Positions 5,854 to 15,072 of a DNA stretch of 64,000 bases are shown in pieces (position 1 is the first letter of the stretch; every line of letters begins with the position of its first letter). The stretch is taken from contig NZ_JAKNHJ010000003.1 in NCBI RefSeq assembly GCF_022133705.1, forward strand, positions 1 through 64,000. Direction: 5' to 3'. The DNA is from Varibaculum cambriense (GTDB lineage Bacteria > Actinomycetota > Actinomycetes > Actinomycetales > Actinomycetaceae). The notes beneath the pieces were generated by a model that did not search any database, was not told the origin of the DNA, and saw only the letters and a list, made by a program, of their open reading frames with translations. The translations under genes and the position numbers were made by a program.

Positions 5854-7461
5854 TTAGAGAGAAACAAACAATGCTCGTACCGCGCTCTTATCCACCTTCG
5901 AACCAGCGGTCAGCGGAATGGCAGAAACCTGGCGGAAGTATACCGGAACCTGGTAGCGCGCCAACCGCTTATTTAGTTCTTGTTTCAGTTGTGTTTCACT
6001 GGTGTTTGCCCCATCCGCAAGTACCACGGCAGCAGCAGCAACTTCACCATAGACTGGATCGGGAACTCCAACCACAGATGCATCTGCAATCACGTTTAGC
6101 CTACGCAGTTCTTCTTCCACATCGATACACCAGATTTTTTCACCACCGCGGTTAATCATGTCTTTCTTGCGATCCATCAGGTATATATACCCCTGAGAAT
6201 TAGCCCGCCCTACATCACCGGTGGCTAGCCAACCATCGGCAGTCAAGGCATCAATTTCGATTTCGTCATAGCGCCTAGCAATGTTAGCTCCGCGCATTTT
6301 TATTTCGCCCACCTCGCCAACGGGCAATTCCACCCCAGAATCATCACATATCTTCACTTCTAGTCCGGGGATAGGTAATCCAGAGGATCCTAAGTAAGGA
6401 GAGCCAGCCGCATCACAGGGGAACACGAAAGCAGGAGAGCAACTTTCGGTTAGCCCATACACCGTACGGAACTGCATTTGTGGCATCCATTCGTGTAATT
6501 CTTTAATTCGCGATACCGGCATATGAGCCGCGCCGCACGCCATTTTCTGCACCGATGACAGCTCGGGAAAACGCTCACGCTCTTCCAGCATCAACGCGAA
6601 AACTGTGGGCGAGGCGTGCACAAAGCTAACCTCAGAAGTGAAAATTTCTTTAACGAACGGTCTCCCTTCCATACGTTTTTGGATATGAATTGAACCTCCC
6701 AGATAAATAAATAATCCAATGATGGCAATCATTCCGGTTACATGGTAGATGGGAACAGCGATAATAGTAGTGTCATCGCTGGTTAACTCAAGTACCCTTT
6801 CATAAGAACGTACAGCATGTACTGCGTTCATATTTGTCAGCAGCACACCTTTAGACAGAGACGTGGTTCCCGAAGTAAATAGCAGGATGGAATCCTGCTC
6901 GATTCCCGGAAGTGGAACCTCTGCCAGCACTGTTTTCGGGTCTAACTCCCCCTTCTCACTATTCAAAGGTAACCCGCAAGCACAGGTGTTAGAGGAGGTG
7001 GCAACTACTGGCTTATCCTCAAACCAAGCAGCTTGCTCAGGATGACAAATAACTAAATCTAAGTTGGCGCGAGCCACCAAAGCATCGATTTCTGCCCGAC
7101 GGAATTTACCAGGGAGCGGCACTATGATGGCGCCTAGCCGGTTGCTAGCGTAGAAAGAGGTAATAAAGTCGATTCCGTTGTCCAGCAATACCCCTATCCG
7201 GTTTCCGGGACCAATTTTGTATTCTGTGTGCAAATAGGCCGCGAACTGGTCGGTTAGCTGCTTGACTTCAGAGAAAGTGAAACGGTTACCGTCCTCAGCA
7301 AAAATTGCCACCTTACTGGCGAACCGTTGCGCGGTATTTTCTAGAGTTTCATAAAGTGAAGCAGGACCAGGTACATAGGTTTGAACCGTTCGCCCATATA
7401 CCTCAACTGGCTGCAAATCTTGCACCATATTTTTCGGCCAAAGGGCTTGTCCGGAAATCAT
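5854..7461 (-). CDS. AMP-forming acyl-CoA ligase
   Basis: A 535-residue class I adenylate-forming enzyme that activates a carboxylic acid to its acyl-CoA through an acyl-AMP. The AMP-binding core is present: LLFTSGTTSLSKGVLL near residues 193-208 (phosphate loop), YGLTESCSP (adenine site), GWLATGDVG and RKKDMINRGGEKIW before the mobile C-terminal domain, which ends ATAGSKVDKSAVR-like with the catalytic lysine region. Full length. AAGGAG lies 5 bases before the ATG. It is the last gene of the LacI-headed operon. The substrate cannot be read from sequence; the neighbouring thiolase and CoA-transferase suggest a short- or medium-chain acid. Confidence 0.88.
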   Translation of the reverse strand: MISGQALWPKNMVQDLQPVEVYGRTVQTYVPGPASLYETLENTAQRFASKVAIFAEDGNRFTFSEVKQLTDQFAAYLHTEYKIGPGNRIGVLLDNGIDFITSFYASNRLGAIIVPLPGKFRRAEIDALVARANLDLVICHPEQAAWFEDKPVVATSSNTCACGLPLNSEKGELDPKTVLAEVPLPGIEQDSILLFTSGTTSLSKGVLLTNMNAVHAVRSYERVLELTSDDTTIIAVPIYHVTGMIAIIGLFIYLGGSIHIQKRMEGRPFVKEIFTSEVSFVHASPTVFALMLEERERFPELSSVQKMACGAAHMPVSRIKELHEWMPQMQFRTVYGLTESCSPAFVFPCDAAGSPYLGSSGLPIPGLEVKICDDSGVELPVGEVGEIKMRGANIARRYDEIEIDALTADGWLATGDVGRANSQGYIYLMDRKKDMINRGGEKIWCIDVEEELRRLNVIADASVVGVPDPVYGEVAAAAVVLADGANTSETQLKQELNKRLARYQVPVYFRQVSAIPLTAGSKVDKSAVRALFVSL

Positions 7462-7556
7462 TTTTACTCCTTATATTTTGCAGTTTGGAGAGCAAAACAA
7501 GCGTGACCTCACTGCGATTAGATATTGCTAGTCCAAGTCCAAGGGGATTGGACTGT

Positions 7557-8705
7557 TCAAAATTTTTTAGTCTGTCTGGCAGCGGCAAGTATTCGGCATG
7601 CCATACGTACTGATTCACGTAACGTCGGTTGAGCTTTTGCGAGAGCATCTTTTAGGCTACCCACCTCGCGAACTGTGGGGACAATGGCGGCAAAGCCATT
7701 TTCATGCAGGGACTCAACGTCGCGTCCTAAATTACCGGTAAACGCAATAGCGGGAAGCCCCTGTTTGCGAGCAGCGAGCATAACCCCCCACGGGGTTTTT
7801 CCAAATTTTGTTTGAGAATCCATGGAGCCTTCTCCGGTAAATACGAAATCTGCCCCCACCAATTGCTCCTTTAAACTGACGGCACTGATTACCACATCTA
7901 TCCCAGGCTGCGGTTTGGCTCCCAGCAAAGCCATAAGCGCTGCACCTAGACCACCCGCGGCTCCCGCGCCAGGATTTTTACTAATAGTGCGACCACAGGT
8001 TTCATCTAGCAGGTTTCCCCATTGTGCTAAAGCCGCATCGAATATGGAGATTTCTTCAGGCTGCACCCCTTTTTGTGGACCAAAAATTGCGGTGGCGCCT
8101 CGTTCTCCCGTTAGCGGGTTATCAACATCGCATGCCAGGGTTACCTCTATTTCCTGCCATCGTTTACTGATGTTGCTAACATCAAGGCTAGCCGCATCGG
8201 CCAAGGCTAGCGCGCGACTTTCAATCGGATTACCAGAACCATTCTTAACAATGGCACCTAGTTCATATGCCATCCCCCATCCACCATCATTGGTAGCAGA
8301 CCCACCTAAACCGATAATCACCTGAGTGGGAGAAAGGTCAAGTATGTGTTTGAGAAGCTGTCCTACTCCCACGGTAGTGGCTTGATGAGGATCTAACTCT
8401 TCTACGGCTAAATGCTCGATACCGGCAGCTTCAGCAATTTCGACAACCGCGAGTTTTTTTGCTGCAATCCACCCAAAGTGCGCGGTTCTAGGGCGCCCTA
8501 GCGCATCGCTAACTTCGGCAGTACGCATTTCACCGCCTTGCGCATCAACTAAGGATCGGGTGGTCCCCTCGCCACCATCAGCCATGGGAACCTCGATACA
8601 TTCGGCATCAGGAAACACATCACGAACCCCGGCACTCATGGTGGCTGCGACAGTAGCTGCGGTCATGGTTCCCTTGAATGAATCTGGCGCTAGAATAAAT
8701 TTCAT
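7557..8705 (-). CDS. Glycerate kinase (GlxK/GarK family)
   Basis: A 382-residue glycerate kinase of the GarK/GlxK type, which phosphorylates glycerate (usually to 2-phosphoglycerate) with ATP. It starts MKFILAPDSFKGTMTA and has MADGGEGTTRSLVDA, IGLGGSATNDGGWGMAYELG and GAAGGLGAALMALLG, all hallmarks of the family, then TGEGSMDSQTKFGKTP. Full length. It lies 68 bp after the MFS gene, behind a strong hairpin, and 95 bp before the ligase gene. Its presence suggests that the operon's substrate yields glycerate. Confidence 0.92.
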   Translation of the reverse strand: MKFILAPDSFKGTMTAATVAATMSAGVRDVFPDAECIEVPMADGGEGTTRSLVDAQGGEMRTAEVSDALGRPRTAHFGWIAAKKLAVVEIAEAAGIEHLAVEELDPHQATTVGVGQLLKHILDLSPTQVIIGLGGSATNDGGWGMAYELGAIVKNGSGNPIESRALALADAASLDVSNISKRWQEIEVTLACDVDNPLTGERGATAIFGPQKGVQPEEISIFDAALAQWGNLLDETCGRTISKNPGAGAAGGLGAALMALLGAKPQPGIDVVISAVSLKEQLVGADFVFTGEGSMDSQTKFGKTPWGVMLAARKQGLPAIAFTGNLGRDVESLHENGFAAIVPTVREVGSLKDALAKAQPTLRESVRMACRILAAARQTKKF

Positions 8706-8725
8706 TGCTACTCCGATTGCTGAGT

Positions 8726-8760
8726 GGTGGGGTAGCCGGGTTTACAGCGGCTACCCCACC
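8726..8760 (-). terminator. 13-bp hairpin between the MFS and glycerate kinase genes
   Basis: A perfect inverted repeat, GGTGGGGTAGCCG (8726-8738) and CGGCTACCCCACC (8748-8760), with a 9-nt loop. No T tract follows on the minus strand, so full termination is doubtful. It more likely stabilises the upstream mRNA or partly attenuates transcription into the last two genes of the operon. Confidence 0.6.
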
Positions 8761-8773
8761 AATCTAAGGTGCT

Positions 8774-10111
8774 TTACGAATTTGCTGATTCTTCAGCGTG
8801 GGTGTTGCGGTACTTCAAGCCCCATACCAGGACGGAACCAATTACTACGGCGATGATGATGAACCACAGACCGGCCAACTCGTTACCGGTCGACTGCTCC
8901 AACTTACCCATGACCGTGGGGCCTAGGAAGCCACCTGCCAGACCGCACATATTCATAAATGCGACGGCGGCTGCAACGGTAGCGCCAGAGAAGCGCTGCT
9001 GCGGGAAGGTGAACAGGATCGACTGGATCACGAACAGCTGTGAAGCAGCGATGAAGAAGCCGATAACGGCGACCCACAGGTTCGTTGAGGCAACAGCAGC
9101 GATGGTCAGACCAGCGGCAACCGTGAGGAACCCAATCGAGGCCATGAACTTCGACTTGCGAAGGCCGGTGGCGTACTTCGGTAGGAACCAGGATCCCAGC
9201 GCAGCCGCGATCCACGGAATCGCAGTAATTAGACCCACCGTCATGCTGCCCATGTTCGCGTCGTAAGACTTAATCATGGAGGGCAGGAAGTAAGACAGCG
9301 AGTAAACCGCGATTTGGTGGGTGAAGTACGCAATAACTACGAGCCAGATAATTGGATCGCGAACGACCGGGCCGAGTGCGCGCAGATCGCTATGGCTGGA
9401 CTCTTCGCCGACGTCCTCCGAAGCGAGGTAGCGCTCGATGAGATCCTTATCCTCGTCGCTGAGCCACCTAGCGTTCTGCGGCTTGTCGGGTAGCCAGTGC
9501 CACACGCCGTATGCAAGGAAAACTGCCGGCAGACCTTCAATAATGAACATCCACTGCCAACCGTGTAGGCCGAGCAAACCATGCATCTGGAGCAGAGCGC
9601 CCGCCAGCGGGGCCCCGATGATGTTTGCGATCGATACGCCGAGGAGGAAAATGCCGATGGCGCGAGCGCGGTACTTCTGCGGGAACCAGTACGAAATGTA
9701 CAGGATGATGCCAGGGTAGAGGCCTGCTTCAGCGACACCTAGCAAGATTCGCAGTACGTAGAACGATGTATCGTTCCAGACGATCGCCATAAGCATCGAA
9801 ATAATGCCCCAGGTGACCATGATTCGGGCGATCCAGAAGCGAGCACCCGTTTTGTGCATGATCAGGTTCGAGGGGATCTCGAGCACGGCATAGCAAAGGA
9901 AGAACAGACCGGCACCGAGGCCGTAGGCGGCCGCCGAAAGGCCGATATCAGCCTGTAGCGCTTCTTTAGCCATACCGATATTGGTGCGGTCAACGAAGCT
10001 AATGATGTACACGATCACCAGGAGCGGCATCAGCTTCTTGAAGTTCTTCTTTGTTAGTAGGTCCATCCTAGATTTCTCTTCGGAGGAGAACTCAGCATGT
10101 GTAGTTGACAT
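8774..10111 (-). CDS. MFS transporter, anion:cation symporter (ACS) family
   Basis: A 445-residue major facilitator with about 12 hydrophobic segments. It matches the ACS subfamily (glucarate, galactonate, phthalate and hydroxyphenylacetate type carriers): YIISFVDRTNIGMAKEAL in helix 1, GLGAGLFFLCYAVLEIPSNL, RILLGVAEAGLYPGIILYIS and the YWFPQKYRARAIGIF loop. It should import an organic acid with protons. I chose ATG at 10111, with CGGAG 7 bases upstream, over an ATG 63 bases earlier. The gene reads more GC-rich in third positions than its neighbours, by eye. It links the operon to an external acidic substrate. Confidence 0.9.
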   Translation of the reverse strand: MSTTHAEFSSEEKSRMDLLTKKNFKKLMPLLVIVYIISFVDRTNIGMAKEALQADIGLSAAAYGLGAGLFFLCYAVLEIPSNLIMHKTGARFWIARIMVTWGIISMLMAIVWNDTSFYVLRILLGVAEAGLYPGIILYISYWFPQKYRARAIGIFLLGVSIANIIGAPLAGALLQMHGLLGLHGWQWMFIIEGLPAVFLAYGVWHWLPDKPQNARWLSDEDKDLIERYLASEDVGEESSHSDLRALGPVVRDPIIWLVVIAYFTHQIAVYSLSYFLPSMIKSYDANMGSMTVGLITAIPWIAAALGSWFLPKYATGLRKSKFMASIGFLTVAAGLTIAAVASTNLWVAVIGFFIAASQLFVIQSILFTFPQQRFSGATVAAAVAFMNMCGLAGGFLGPTVMGKLEQSTGNELAGLWFIIIAVVIGSVLVWGLKYRNTHAEESANS

Positions 10112-10125
10112 ATATTTTCTCCGTT

Positions 10126-11301
10126 TTATAGTGCGCGGAATACTGCTGCTACCCCTTGACCGCCACCAATGCACATGGTTACCATGCCAAATTCGGTGTT
10201 CGTGCGGCGCAGGTTGTACAGGGTGCGTAGGGTCAGGATGGAACCGGTAGCTCCAACCGGGTGGCCAAGCGCAATAGCGCCGCCCAGCGGGTTGGTCTTA
10301 TCCATATCCAGATCCTGATCCCGGATCACGGCCAGTGCCTGAGCGGCGAAGGCCTCGTTGAGCTCGATCCAGTCGATATCGGCCAGGGACAGCCCAGCCT
10401 TCTCGAGCGCCCGCGGAATCGCCAATGCTGGAGCAAAACCCATAATTTCGGGAGACAAACCTGCCTTTGCAAAACTAACCAGCTCACCAATCGGCTTTAA
10501 ACCTTCCGCCTTGGCAATAGATTCAGTGGTCATCACCAACATGGCAGCAGCATCGTTAATGCCGGAGGAATTACCGGCGGTAACGGATCCACCTTTGCGG
10601 AAAGCAGGACGTAGTTTGGCCAATTTCTCCTCGTTGGAGGTGGGGCGCAAATGCTCATCGGTGTTAAACACACGCTCTGACTTACGTTCCTTAACTGTGA
10701 TGTCCACAATCTCATCTTGGAACATGCCGTCAGCTTGAGCTTTTGCGGCTAACCTTTGTGAACGTGCTGCAAAAGCATCCTGATCCGTGCGGGAAATATC
10801 GAATTTATCCGCTACATTTTCTGCGGTAACACCCATCGGGTAACCACCAAAAGGATCGGTTACTAGCGACATGGTTCCATCAATCAAGGTATGGTTTCCA
10901 GTGCGCCAGCCGTTACGCGCCTGAAAATCCATAAAGGGCTGATTCGACATATTTTCGGAACCACCGGCAACTACGAATTTCGAATCTCCAGCACGCAGTT
11001 CAAGCGCAGCAGATTGAACTGCCTGCAACCCCGATCCACATAACCTATTTACTGTAAAAGCAGTGGACTCTTCGCGTACTCCCGCCTCTAAGGAAATTCG
11101 GCGTGCCAAGAAGGCATCCCCGCCTACTTGTCCCACGCAGCCAACTACTACTTCATCAATTGCATCCATGGGAACGCCAGAACGTTCCACCGCCGCTTTC
11201 ATCGCGGTTGCCCCCATGACGTGATTAGGCGTAGTGGACAGGGAACCAGCAAATGTACCGATTGCAGTCCTTGCACCCTCAATAATGACTATTTTTTCCA
11301 A
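10126..11301 (-). CDS. Acetyl-CoA C-acyltransferase (thiolase)
   Basis: A 391-residue thiolase II. The nucleophile is in NRLCGSGLQAVQ (Cys about 88), the His in GGAIALGHPVGATG and the second Cys in MCIGGGQG, all in the usual order, with GGSENMSNQP also typical. It would cleave a 3-ketoacyl-CoA to acetyl-CoA plus a shorter acyl-CoA, or run in reverse. The start is TTG at 11301, with AAAGG 7 bases upstream. It sits between the CoA-transferase and the transporter in the same operon, consistent with use of a ketoacyl-CoA made by the transferase. Confidence 0.93.
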   Translation of the reverse strand: MEKIVIIEGARTAIGTFAGSLSTTPNHVMGATAMKAAVERSGVPMDAIDEVVVGCVGQVGGDAFLARRISLEAGVREESTAFTVNRLCGSGLQAVQSAALELRAGDSKFVVAGGSENMSNQPFMDFQARNGWRTGNHTLIDGTMSLVTDPFGGYPMGVTAENVADKFDISRTDQDAFAARSQRLAAKAQADGMFQDEIVDITVKERKSERVFNTDEHLRPTSNEEKLAKLRPAFRKGGSVTAGNSSGINDAAAMLVMTTESIAKAEGLKPIGELVSFAKAGLSPEIMGFAPALAIPRALEKAGLSLADIDWIELNEAFAAQALAVIRDQDLDMDKTNPLGGAIALGHPVGATGSILTLRTLYNLRRTNTEFGMVTMCIGGGQGVAAVFRAL

Positions 11302-11356
11302 TTGTTTACCTTTCTTAATAAAACCGCTCCTGCCTTCGCGGAATCCAGTGTTTTAC

Positions 11357-12817
11357 TTAACGCGTCGTATGAATAAGCGCCGCTGCTTGGCGAGCAGCGT
11401 CATTGTCATCAACCTCGAGAATCTTCCAGCCTTCGGTGGTTAGTTGCACCATGTAATGTTCAGAAGCTAAGTAGACTTCTTGCCCTTTATCTAGGGCGGC
11501 AGCACCGTAGAAAGTTAATTGATCCACTTCATCTACCCACTTGGGATGTTTCGAATCGGCAATCATCAGGAAGCAGATTCGTTTCGCACCGTCCACAATG
11601 TCCATGAAGCCACCGCACCCGATGGCTTTGCCACCAAAAGCCGAAACGTTAATATTGCCTTTACCATCTACTTGCCCCACACCCATGTAGGTGATGTCCA
11701 CGCCTCCACCGTTGTAAAAATCGAACTGTTGCGGATGGCTGATAATAGCTGCCGGATGAATTGCACACCCAAAGTCCACTCCCCCTAGCGGGACACCTCC
11801 GTAGGTGCCGGACTCCACCGTTAAGGTAACCTTGGCGAGCTTACCGCTCACCGCGAGCGCCCGACCTATGGAGTCACCGGGGAGACCAGTACCCAGATTA
11901 ATAATGTCTCCGTCGCGTACCAGCTTTGCGCCCCTCTCCCCAATGCGTACCCGAACTGGTTCCACCTCGTGGGCAAGGATGGACTTTGCCAGTTCCTCAG
12001 AAGAGGCATACCCCGTGATCAGATCCATATTTACCTCAATCGCGGAGTTAGTTTGCTTGTGGTATTTCGCTGGATCAGAAGTCACCATAACGTAATCCAC
12101 CAGCACACCGGGAACATTCACCAGACGAGCCGGAATGTCACCACGCTCTACAATCTGTTTCACCTGGGCAATTACGATTCCGCCATTATTATGAACAGAT
12201 TGCGCAATTGCCAGTGAATCCAGAATTGTCACGTCGTCTTCTTGCGATATGTTTCCATCTGGATCTATCTTCGTTCCCCGTATAATCGCCACGTCAATCG
12301 GGAAAGACTTGTAGAACAGATATTCCTTACCATCTATTTCCACCAGTTCCACATACTCGTCAGGAGCTGTTACTGCGCGGGCAGAATCGTTTATTCGCCC
12401 TCCATCCAGCCGTGGATCAATGAAAGTACCTAATCCCACAGTAGAAAGCTGACCCGGCCTACCGGCTGCTATCGTGCGATACAGCGTGGATATTTGACCT
12501 TGAGGTAAGCAAATAGCTTCTACCTCGTCTTCACCCAATAGGTTTGCCATAGGCGGGTTTAGTCCCCAGTGTGGACCCACTACGCGTTTTAGTAATTTTG
12601 GGTGTGCCAGGCGAGCTAGCCCATCCACTCGGTTCGACTGCCCAGCTGCATGTACGAATGTCAAATTATTCGGGGTACCTTTTTCTAAGAATGACTGTTC
12701 GATATGCGCATAGATTTCATCAGCTACGCTCATCATGGTGAAGCCATCGGCAGCTACAGTAGCCCCGTTCGGAATCAGTGATGCTACTTCTTCGGGCGTC
12801 ACTTGTTTAAAGCTCAT
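11357..12817 (-). CDS. Family I acyl-CoA:carboxylate CoA-transferase (YdiF/Pct-like)
   Basis: A 486-residue protein with fused alpha- and beta-type CoA-transferase halves, as in propionate CoA-transferase, YdiF and fused 3-oxoacid CoA-transferases. The N half has PNGATVAADGFTMMSVADE; the C half has IGERGAKLVRDGDIINLGTG and LTVESGTYGGVPLGG, where the Glu is the expected catalytic residue forming the glutamyl-CoA thioester. It would swap CoA from acetyl-CoA or succinyl-CoA onto a keto or hydroxy acid. Its start overlaps the SDR stop by 4 bases, so the two are translationally coupled. Confidence 0.9.
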   Translation of the reverse strand: MSFKQVTPEEVASLIPNGATVAADGFTMMSVADEIYAHIEQSFLEKGTPNNLTFVHAAGQSNRVDGLARLAHPKLLKRVVGPHWGLNPPMANLLGEDEVEAICLPQGQISTLYRTIAAGRPGQLSTVGLGTFIDPRLDGGRINDSARAVTAPDEYVELVEIDGKEYLFYKSFPIDVAIIRGTKIDPDGNISQEDDVTILDSLAIAQSVHNNGGIVIAQVKQIVERGDIPARLVNVPGVLVDYVMVTSDPAKYHKQTNSAIEVNMDLITGYASSEELAKSILAHEVEPVRVRIGERGAKLVRDGDIINLGTGLPGDSIGRALAVSGKLAKVTLTVESGTYGGVPLGGVDFGCAIHPAAIISHPQQFDFYNGGGVDITYMGVGQVDGKGNINVSAFGGKAIGCGGFMDIVDGAKRICFLMIADSKHPKWVDEVDQLTFYGAAALDKGQEVYLASEHYMVQLTTEGWKILEVDDNDAARQAAALIHTTR

Positions 12818-13575
12818 AGCTTGTATCCCCCTCCGATGCGAATGGTTTCACCGGTCAGGTAGGAGGCATCGTCAGATACCAGGAACGCAACCAGATTGGC
12901 TACATCCTCTGGTTTTCCGGCACGCTTGAGGGACACCTTTGCGACTTGCTCTTCATAGAGGTTCTCGAATCCAGCACGTGAAGGAATCTCCTTAAGCTTG
13001 CAGGTCATATCCGTTTCAATAAAACCGGGAGCAATTGCATTGGCAGTCACATTCTTGAACCCCAGCTCCTTGGATATAGAGCGGGTTAGGGAGACAACGC
13101 CACCTTTTGCTGCCGCGTAGTTAGTTTGCCCCACGTTTCCTTGCCAAGATTCGGAGGCCACGTTACAAATGCGCCCATACTGGTTTTCACGCATATGGGC
13201 TCCTACCTTGCGACACAAGTAGAAAACGGCAGAAAGATCTACTGCGAGCACCACATCCCACATGTCATCGGTCATCTTATGAAGCATGCCGTCACGGTTG
13301 ATTCCGGCGTTATTTACCAGGATGTCAATCTTGCCCAGTTCCGCAATCACCTGCTCTATGGCAGCATCCACAGCTTCACGATCGGCAACATTCAATGCAA
13401 TGGATTGTGACTTGCCTCCACACTGTTCAGCCACCACCTTGGCAGCCTCGCCATTAATATCTACAACAACCACGGTGGCTCCGCGCTGCGCAAGTTTTAG
13501 CGCGATGCCTTTACCAATCCCCTGCGAGGCTCCGGTTACTACCGCAACCCTGCCGTTTAGCGATATCGAATCCAT
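12814..13575 (-). CDS. Short-chain dehydrogenase/reductase, FabG/PhaB/BDH-like
   Basis: A 253-residue classical SDR. It has the nucleotide loop VTGASQGIGKG, the NNAG motif, the catalytic Ser region NVASESWQGNVGQ with Tyr and Lys in NYAAAKGG, and the late motif ANAIAPGFIETDM. An Asp at the end of the second strand (VVVVDING) favours NAD(H) over NADP(H). I chose ATG at 13575, with GAAAGG about 10 bases upstream; longer frames would run into the regulator gene. In context it probably oxidises a hydroxy acid or hydroxyacyl-CoA to the keto form for the CoA-transferase and thiolase. Confidence 0.92.
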   Translation of the reverse strand: MDSISLNGRVAVVTGASQGIGKGIALKLAQRGATVVVVDINGEAAKVVAEQCGGKSQSIALNVADREAVDAAIEQVIAELGKIDILVNNAGINRDGMLHKMTDDMWDVVLAVDLSAVFYLCRKVGAHMRENQYGRICNVASESWQGNVGQTNYAAAKGGVVSLTRSISKELGFKNVTANAIAPGFIETDMTCKLKEIPSRAGFENLYEEQVAKVSLKRAGKPEDVANLVAFLVSDDASYLTGETIRIGGGYKL

Positions 13576-13597
13576 TATTCTTATACCTTTCATTAGA

Positions 13598-14638
13598 TTA
13601 AATAGGTTGACAGCGGCAAGAATTGCCGATATGTAGTTCATATGGACATACGATGTCCGTTTGCTTGACACGCTCGTTACGCATCAGGTTTTCTAGCTGC
13701 ACCACAGCTTGATCCGCCATCGCACGAATTGGTTGCACGATAGTGGTAAGTGAAAATCCTGGCCATACCGCTGGGGTAACACCATCAAAACCTCCCACAG
13801 CGACGTCGTCAGGAACGCTAATACCATGAGCGTTAAAATCCTCTATTATTCCGAAAGCAATGGCATCTGAGCCACACAGAATTGCCTCTGGTAACCCACG
13901 TTTAAGCGAACGAAAATGTTTTGCGGCGTTATACCCGCCCCCAGTTCCCAGATCGGTACGCACAATCCACTCGGTAGGGGTGGACAATCCGCTTTCGATT
14001 AGACCTTCAAGATACCCAACATGACGCTCGTTTGAAGCCGAAGAGCTCCGGGGACCAATAGCCAGCGCTATCTTCTTATATCCGTGGCTCACCATATGTA
14101 GAGCCATATCTTTTGCCGCGTTCTTGTTATCTATTCCCACAAAAGCTGCACGTACTGTTGGCATTTTGCGTGATACCTGTACATAAGGCAGGTTTGCATT
14201 GCGCAATAGACGAGCTACCGAAGCATCACCATCTTGCGTTGCGGTAAGAATGATTCCATTAACTCCATGCTGAGTCATGGTTTGCACGGTCGAGAGCAGA
14301 TCTTTAGGACGGTCGCCGGTATGAGCTAACAGCGTGTTTAGATTATGTGACCGAGCGACCTCTGCCACAGCAACGCCTAGCTCCTGGTAAAACGGGTTGG
14401 AAAGATCCGCAAGTACCAAACCTACCAACGAGGGGATAGTGTGCATATTTGTAGCACGTTCTGGTACTTCTATGCCGTAAGCACGTGCCAATTCGATTAT
14501 TGACCGCCGGGTTTCATCAGAGATTCCGGGCTTCCCATTTAATGCATAGGAGACCGCTGCCTTCGACACTCCCAACACCTGGGCGATATCAGATGCCGAT
14601 CCGCGAGTAGCCCTACTACGGTTCTCATTAACCCTCAT
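13598..14638 (-). CDS. LacI-family transcriptional regulator
   Basis: A 346-residue LacI/GalR repressor. The N-terminal helix-turn-helix and hinge helix are clear (SASDIAQVLGVSKAAVSYALNGKPGISDETRRSI, with the family SYALNG signature), followed by a periplasmic-binding-like ligand domain (GLVLADLSNPFYQELGVAVAE, then GVNGIILTAT and VGGFDGV). I chose ATG at 14638, with AAGGAG 6 bases upstream. It is the first gene of the minus-strand operon, 22 bp before the SDR, so it probably controls its own transcription together with the catabolic genes. The ligand is unknown. Confidence 0.92.
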   Translation of the reverse strand: MRVNENRSRATRGSASDIAQVLGVSKAAVSYALNGKPGISDETRRSIIELARAYGIEVPERATNMHTIPSLVGLVLADLSNPFYQELGVAVAEVARSHNLNTLLAHTGDRPKDLLSTVQTMTQHGVNGIILTATQDGDASVARLLRNANLPYVQVSRKMPTVRAAFVGIDNKNAAKDMALHMVSHGYKKIALAIGPRSSSASNERHVGYLEGLIESGLSTPTEWIVRTDLGTGGGYNAAKHFRSLKRGLPEAILCGSDAIAFGIIEDFNAHGISVPDDVAVGGFDGVTPAVWPGFSLTTIVQPIRAMADQAVVQLENLMRNERVKQTDIVCPYELHIGNSCRCQPI

Positions 14639-14729
14639 GCATTTCTCCTTGTAACGCCCAAGGCTCGCTTCTTTGCTGAGACCTTTTGGGACGCTTATGC
14701 TCATAATCACATCAGGACTGGGAGTTAAG

Positions 14730-14742
14730 CAACGTTAAGTTG
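14730..14742 (-). promoter_or_regulatory. Possible LacI operator upstream of the operon
   Basis: CAACGTTAAGTTG contains inverted CAAC and GTTG arms around GTTAA and sits 92 bp before the regulator's start, within A/T-rich DNA. LacI proteins bind short palindromes near their own promoters, so the position fits, but the site is short and the call is weak. The rest of the 14639-15072 region shows no gene that I can support. Confidence 0.25.
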
Positions 14743-15072
14743 TAGAGTCTATTTTTTACGTTTCTGCTGTTTAACCCAATTTTTACCGCGTAGGAGACCG
14801 ACGCTTTTTAAAATCGAGCAATCATCACCAACACCCGTAAGCTACGATTTACCCCAAACAATCTTCAAAAATGAACATTCTCCGATGCTGATATAAGCAG
14901 CACGACCTTGACGCGTTCTAAAGCACTATGAGTGATTATCGCTATCCGCCGCTCTTATGCATATGAATCATTCTTGCTGCGCTACCTCTCCCACTCGACT
15001 GAATAATGAGAAAGGGTTAGGGAGTACTCACCAATATGTGACTCGGGAGGAAACTGTGAGGACTTGGTATGG

